This document shows, in pieces, positions 6,766-9,444 of a DNA stretch of 9,444 nucleotides. Where the stretch lies: assembly GCA_020434085.1 (NCBI GenBank), contig JAGRBM010000084.1, positions 1 to 9,444 on the forward strand, written 5' to 3'. Below the pieces are notes generated by a model. The model was not told where the DNA came from, did not search any database, and saw only the letters and a list, made by a program, of their open reading frames with translations. The translations under genes and the position numbers were made by a program. The DNA is from Chrysiogenia bacterium. Lineage in GTDB: Bacteria > JAGRBM01. The first letter of the stretch is position 1. Each line of letters begins with the position of its first letter.

Positions 6766-6798
6766 TGCCAAATCGCAACCGACTGACAAAATTTGGCA
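6766..6798. repeat. Spaced inverted repeat TGCCAAAT / ATTTGGCA
   Basis: TGCCAAAT (6766-6773) and its exact reverse complement ATTTGGCA (6791-6798) are separated by 17 bp, in the gap between the regulator stop and the pilin promoter. No T-tract follows on either strand, so it is not a standard terminator. It could be a second regulator site or a transcript 3'-end stem. Confidence 0.4.
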
Positions 6799-6841
6799 CT
6801 GCTTATCAGGCCTATCGACGCGAGGATGACACATTGCATTA

Positions 6842-8263
6842 TTACGCGACCTTGTCCGACTGCTTGAACCCGTAGCTCTTAATCTTCCGGTAGAGGGTGG
6901 CTTTGCCAACCCCGAGGAGATCCGCCGCTTCAGCCACATTCCAGTCGGTCAGATCCAGGGCCCGGCGCATGGCCGAGCGCTCGAGTTCCTCAAGCGTGGG
7001 AAAGCTCTCCGCTGTCCAGGCCTCGGGCTGAGCCCGGGGCGAAGTCTCGGCGGCGCCGGCAACGGGGGCCCTGGCCGCAAAGAGCGATCCCTGAGTGCTC
7101 GATGCGTCCGAAGCCTCCAGCGCCGGCAGATCGATCTCCTGCTTACGTGCCAGAAGCCCGGCGCGGAAAACGCGGTTTTCAAGCTCGCGGACGTTTCCCT
7201 GCCAGGGAAGCGAACAGAGCAGATCCATCGCCTCGGGAGCGAAACCCTGAAGCGTTCGGCCCTCCTGGCGGTTGAATTTGTCGAGAAAGTGCCGCGCCAG
7301 CACAGGGATGTCCTCGCGCCGCTCACGCAGTGCGGGCAGGTGAATCGGGAAGACATTCAAGCGATAGTAGAGGTCTTCGCGGAAGGCGCCGCGCTTTACC
7401 TGATCCGAGAGATTCGCGTTCGTCGCGGCGATGATGCGCACGTCCACGTCGATGAGCCGCTGCCCGCCCACGCGCTCAACCTGCTTTTCCTGCAGCGCGC
7501 GCAGCAACTTGGCCTGCAGGGGCAGGGGAAGCTCGCCCAGCTCGTCGAGCAGCAGGGTGCCGCCGCTGGCCTGCTCGAACTTTCCAAGGCGCGCGGCCGT
7601 CGCGCCAGTGAAGGCGCCCTTTTCGTGGCCGAAGAGCTCGCTCTCCATGAGGCCCTCGGGAATGGCTGCGCAGTTGACCGCAATGAAGGGGCCGTCCCGG
7701 CGCGGACCGCTGAAGTGGATCGCCTTGGCCAGCATTTCTTTACCAGAGCCGCTCTCGCCGGTGATGAGCACCGGAACCTGGGAGTCGGTTACGCGCGAAA
7801 GCGCATCGAAGACCCGCTGCATGGCAGCACTCTCCCCAATGATTGAAGAACGCGCGTATTTCTCGTCCAGCGCCGATTCGAGCTGGCTCACGCGCCGGCT
7901 GAGCTGGCGGTTCGAGAGCGCGTTTTTCACAATGGTGGGGAGTTTTTCGAGATCCGTGGGTTTTCGCACATAATCGAAGGCACCGAGTTTCACGGCCTTC
8001 ATGGCCGTTTCCACCGTCGCCTGGGCGGTAACCAGTACCACGGGCAGATCGGGGTCCTTGCGCCTGAACTCGCGCAGGGCGGCAATGCCGTCCATCTCGG
8101 GCATGTGGATGTCGCTGACCACCAGGTCAATGCCGCCCTCGGCATGCAGGGCAAGGCCCTCGCGCCCGGAGGTCGCCACGGTGGTTTCGAATCCCGCTGT
8201 CTGGAGGTTGCGTTCGAGTAGCTTACGGAAGCTCGGATCGTCGTCGATGATAAGGATTCGCAT
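6842..8263 (-). CDS. Sigma-54-dependent response regulator, NtrC family (receiver-AAA+-Fis HTH; PilR-like)
   Basis: A 473-residue transcription activator with all three NtrC-family domains. The receiver (1-118) has D7/D8, phospho-acceptor D51 in SDIHMPEMDG, T79 and K101. The AAA+ domain (about 140-370) has Walker A GESGSGKE (169-176), the sigma-54 contact loop GAFTGA (216-221), Walker B LLLDE (237-241), an arginine-rich region around FREDLYYRLN (294-303) and sensor II GNVREL (356-361). The C-terminal Fis-type helix-turn-helix is WNVAEAADLLGVGKATLYRKIKSYGF (441-466). All key residues are intact, so it should hydrolyse ATP and open sigma-54 promoters when phosphorylated. The adjacent pilin carries such a promoter, making this a PilR-like candidate, but no sensor kinase gene is visible and other NtrC-type roles are possible. 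Its start codon abuts paired 12-bp repeats, suggesting autoregulation. The Shine-Dalgarno is weak. Confidence 0.95.
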   Translation of the reverse strand: MRILIIDDDPSFRKLLERNLQTAGFETTVATSGREGLALHAEGGIDLVVSDIHMPEMDGIAALREFRRKDPDLPVVLVTAQATVETAMKAVKLGAFDYVRKPTDLEKLPTIVKNALSNRQLSRRVSQLESALDEKYARSSIIGESAAMQRVFDALSRVTDSQVPVLITGESGSGKEMLAKAIHFSGPRRDGPFIAVNCAAIPEGLMESELFGHEKGAFTGATAARLGKFEQASGGTLLLDELGELPLPLQAKLLRALQEKQVERVGGQRLIDVDVRIIAATNANLSDQVKRGAFREDLYYRLNVFPIHLPALRERREDIPVLARHFLDKFNRQEGRTLQGFAPEAMDLLCSLPWQGNVRELENRVFRAGLLARKQEIDLPALEASDASSTQGSLFAARAPVAGAAETSPRAQPEAWTAESFPTLEELERSAMRRALDLTDWNVAEAADLLGVGKATLYRKIKSYGFKQSDKVA

Positions 8264-8264
8264 A

Positions 8265-8306
8265 TCTCATTCTGAGAAGCTCAGCCCTTACCAGTCTCAT
8301 TCTGAG
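8265..8306. repeat. Two identical 12-bp palindromic elements 30 bp apart, candidate regulator sites
   Basis: TCTCATTCTGAG occurs at 8265-8276 and again at 8295-8306, exactly 30 bp start to start, so both copies face the same side of the helix. Each core, CTCA-TTC-TGAG, is an inverted repeat, as expected for a dimeric helix-turn-helix protein. A partial copy, TTCTGAG, lies at 8368-8374. The pair lies just upstream of the regulator ATG and about 140-175 bp before the divergent sigma-54-like start, so it could serve autorepression, enhancer binding or both. Confidence 0.6.
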
Positions 8307-8313
8307 TCTCTTC

Positions 8314-8342
8314 TTTGTATCAAATCGAGAATCCTCTGTCAG
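8314..8342 (-). promoter_or_regulatory. Possible sigma-70 promoter of the response regulator
   Basis: On the minus strand CTGACA (8342-8337) is followed by a 17-bp spacer and TACAAA (8319-8314). The -35 box differs from consensus at one base and the -10 box at two. Transcription would start near 8307, immediately before the distal 12-bp repeat, so both repeats would fall at or just after the start site. Confidence 0.45.
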
Positions 8343-8416
8343 TAGCCGAGGCAAAAATTTATGAAATTTCTGAGCGAGCAGGCTCCTGAAGGGCATTGGC
8401 GCAATTCGAGAAATCG

Positions 8417-8432
8417 CGGCACGGGATGTGCT
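8417..8432 (+). promoter_or_regulatory. Sigma-54-like (-24/-12) promoter element
   Basis: CGGCAC, 5 bp, then GTGCT keeps the invariant GG and GC at the correct spacing and differs from TGGCAC-N5-TTGCW only at the first base of each box. It is weaker than the pilin promoter. Transcription would begin near 8443 and run into the terminator at 8522-8559. An AT-rich stretch (8353-8369) separates it from the paired repeats. Confidence 0.5.
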
Positions 8433-8442
8433 TTGTAAACCC

Positions 8443-8559
8443 TCAAGACAGCAACCCTGTCGAGACTCCTCCTTCCCGCCGGGTGATACGATCCCCGATC
8501 ATCCGGCACCTCAACATCCCCTTTGGCCCGGTGCTACCCCCACCGGGCCAAATTTTTTT
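8443..8559 (+). ncRNA. Candidate sigma-54-dependent C-rich small RNA
   Basis: This stretch of about 117 nt lies between the sigma-54-like element and a strong terminator and contains no credible coding frame. It has a first C-rich single-stranded part with CTCCTCCTTCCC (8466-8477). Next comes a 10-bp stem, 8478-8487 with 8498-8507 (one G-U pair), whose 10-nt loop contains ATCCCC. A linker with CATCCCC and the terminator hairpin with loop CTACCCC follow. Repeated exposed CCC/CCTCC runs can pair with Shine-Dalgarno sequences; TCCTCCT (8467-8473) is complementary to the pilin ribosome site. Pseudomonas CrcZ, an RNA driven by sigma-54 and the neighbouring regulator CbrB, is a functional precedent for the arrangement, not a homologue. 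Alternatively this is an attenuated 5' leader of the gene starting at 8629. Confidence 0.45.
8522..8559 (+). terminator. Strong intrinsic terminator not preceded by a coding gene
   Basis: A perfect 12-bp stem, TTTGGCCCGGTG (8522-8533) with CACCGGGCCAAA (8541-8552), has a 7-nt loop, CTACCCC, and is followed directly by seven Ts (8553-8559). The tail is on the plus strand, where the minus-strand flank is G-rich, so it stops plus-strand transcription. No plus-strand gene precedes it for more than 4 kb, which implies a non-coding transcript or leader. Confidence 0.93.
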
Positions 8560-8628
8560 GTGCCCGTCTAGGTCTGCGCGGGCAGGGCGGCTAGGTTGAA
8601 GGGACTCCATCACGGGCGGGATGAGCGA

Positions 8629-9264
8629 TTGAAGTCTCCACTACAACTTGAAGTTCACCGGGCGGTTCTCGCGCTGGTTGCAGCCCTGGGGCTCATGGCA
8701 CTGCCGACACCGGCGCAGGCGGGCACGGAAGCGCTGGCTCCGGTCGGACGCATCGTTGCCCACGCGGGGCTTGGATACGGCAAGGCCGATACCCGCGGCG
8801 GCAGCGACCAGAGCATGGGCTTTTCGTTTGAGGCGGCCTGGCTCTTCGAACTCGCGGAAAGCGGCTTGCGCCTGGGCCCCCGGGCGGAGATTGCCGGCTA
8901 CTCGACCTTCCACTCCGATGGTCAGATCTCCTACGGAACTCGCAGCTACAGCGGCGGGCTACAGGCCGAGTTTGATACCGAGCCCGCTCCCTCCGAACTG
9001 CTGGGCACGGACTATCACCTGGGCACGTATCTCTTCGTGGCCGGCGGCGGGCTCGAAGTGACCCGCTACGACAAGCGCACCAGCAACGAGATCAAGATTG
9101 CAACCACGGATCCTTCCGTGACCGTGGGCGGCGGACTCAACTGCTACATGGGCGAGGGGCTTTACGGCGTGGTGGGCCTTTCAATTGCCTACGGCCGCGG
9201 CCTGGGCAACGCGAAATCCGACAACGTGCGGGTGCTGGGTCAGGTCGGTTTTGCCTTCGATTGA
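8629..9264 (+). CDS. Secreted protein, possible small outer-membrane beta-barrel
   Basis: I do not recognise this 211-residue protein. From TTG 8629 it begins with a compact signal peptide: basic residues, the hydrophobic core VLALVAALGLMALP (13-26) and a cleavage site after AQA (29-31). A TTG at 8596 would add 11 residues; both starts have weak ribosome sites, and I prefer 8629 for the shorter n-region. The mature part alternates polar and hydrophobic residues in Gly/Tyr-rich strands (IVAHAGLGYGKAD, YSGGLQAEFD, GTYLFVAGGGLEVTRYD, YGVVGLSIAYGRG) and ends in VRVLGQVGFAFD, resembling 8-strand outer-membrane barrels. The final residue is Asp, with Phe just before it, rather than the usual terminal aromatic. 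It follows the terminator at 8522-8559, so it needs its own promoter or read-through. An extracellular soluble beta-protein is the alternative. Confidence 0.72.
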   Translation: MKSPLQLEVHRAVLALVAALGLMALPTPAQAGTEALAPVGRIVAHAGLGYGKADTRGGSDQSMGFSFEAAWLFELAESGLRLGPRAEIAGYSTFHSDGQISYGTRSYSGGLQAEFDTEPAPSELLGTDYHLGTYLFVAGGGLEVTRYDKRTSNEIKIATTDPSVTVGGGLNCYMGEGLYGVVGLSIAYGRGLGNAKSDNVRVLGQVGFAFD

Positions 9265-9444
9265 GCCGGATTTCCCGTCCAAACTGCGTAAAAACTTTCC
9301 CGTTGCCACCAACGCGCTGCGTCGCTCGGCTCCGCCCCACCTGTCGCGGGAGAGGGGTTTCTCCCTGCTTTTTCGCAGCCCCGCGGCGACCATCCGGGCA
9401 GTGTCTCCACTCTCTCGCGCCCATGCAGCGCGCCCTCCGGGGCA
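9265..9444. other. Intergenic tail with no recognised gene
   Basis: These 180 bases to the window edge show no frame with convincing coding character on either strand; the minus-strand frames here read as Arg/Gly-rich translations and run into the preceding gene. Apart from the weak hairpin at 9348-9373, I see only GC-rich sequence with short self-complementary patches. Confidence 0.6.
9348..9373 (+). terminator. Weak candidate terminator after the secreted-protein gene
   Basis: GGGAGA (9348-9353) and TCTCCC (9360-9365) form a 6-bp stem with a 6-nt loop, followed by TGCTTTTT on the plus strand. It lies 84 bp beyond the stop codon. The stem is short, so termination may be partial. Confidence 0.4.

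Noticed and set aside
6766-6798. Inverted repeat considered as the terminator of the response regulator gene
   Set aside because: A 17-nt spacer and no T-rich run after either arm do not fit an intrinsic terminator, so it is listed only as a repeat.
7289-7846. Open frame of 185 codons on the plus strand inside the response regulator
   Set aside because: It mirrors the AAA+ domain coding sequence, where the minus strand carries intact Walker and GAFTGA motifs.
8396-8599. 67-codon plus-strand frame across the small-RNA region
   Set aside because: It begins upstream of the -24/-12 element, runs through the 12-bp terminator hairpin and T-tract, and its translation shows no domain or signal; no ribosome site supports it.
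1-9444. Search by eye for CRISPR arrays, tRNA genes, insertion sequences or phage attachment sites
   Set aside because: No regularly spaced repeat family, cloverleaf, transposase motif or flanking duplication was seen; the 8265-8306 pair has only two full copies and lies in a promoter region.

Overview
The window is a GC-rich, gene-dense stretch of a Gram-negative bacterial chromosome. Envelope ABC-exporter genes, a Wzm/Wzt polysaccharide exporter, a type IV-type pilin and an NtrC-family sigma-54 activator occur together. This mix, and the GldG/DUF4340 pair at the left edge, fit a deltaproteobacterial-type lineage (Myxococcota, Desulfobacterota or relatives). That placement is an inference from gene content, not a demonstrated taxonomy. 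No tRNA, rRNA, insertion sequence, CRISPR array or phage gene was seen.

Layout. Positions 1-1268 (+) hold the 3' end of a GldG-type membrane protein and a complete DUF4340 protein, joined by an ATGA overlap. A 59-bp gap with a possible promoter built around a perfect palindrome follows. Positions 1328-4139 (+) form a tight three-gene surface-polysaccharide operon: a class I SAM methyltransferase with a C-terminal coiled coil, a Wzt ATPase with a C-terminal glycan-binding domain, and a Wzm permease. Its genes overlap by ATGA and GTGA. Converging on it, and overlapping by 9 bp, is a 584-residue multi-spanning GT-C-like glycosyltransferase on the minus strand (4131-5885).

Positions 5968-8263 (-) hold a pilin gene, closed by a strong intrinsic terminator, and upstream of it a receiver-AAA+-Fis response regulator. 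The pilin leader carries a near-consensus -24/-12 sigma-54 promoter and an imperfect palindrome about 90 bp further upstream. The neighbouring regulator is therefore the obvious candidate activator (PilR-like), although no histidine kinase gene is in the window.

The region 8264-8628 is the most unusual part. It contains two identical 12-bp palindromic elements exactly 30 bp apart next to the regulator start codon, a possible sigma-70 promoter for the regulator, and a plus-strand -24/-12 sigma-54-like element. About 120 bp of apparently non-coding, C-rich sequence then ends in a perfect 12-bp terminator hairpin with seven Ts. I read this as a candidate sigma-54-dependent small RNA divergent from the regulator, or alternatively an attenuated leader of the next gene. 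Positions 8629-9264 (+) encode a secreted protein that may be a small outer-membrane beta-barrel. The last 180 bases show only a weak terminator.

Working model (inference): the regulator activates the pilin promoter and perhaps the small RNA, while the plus-strand operon makes, caps and exports a cell-surface polysaccharide.
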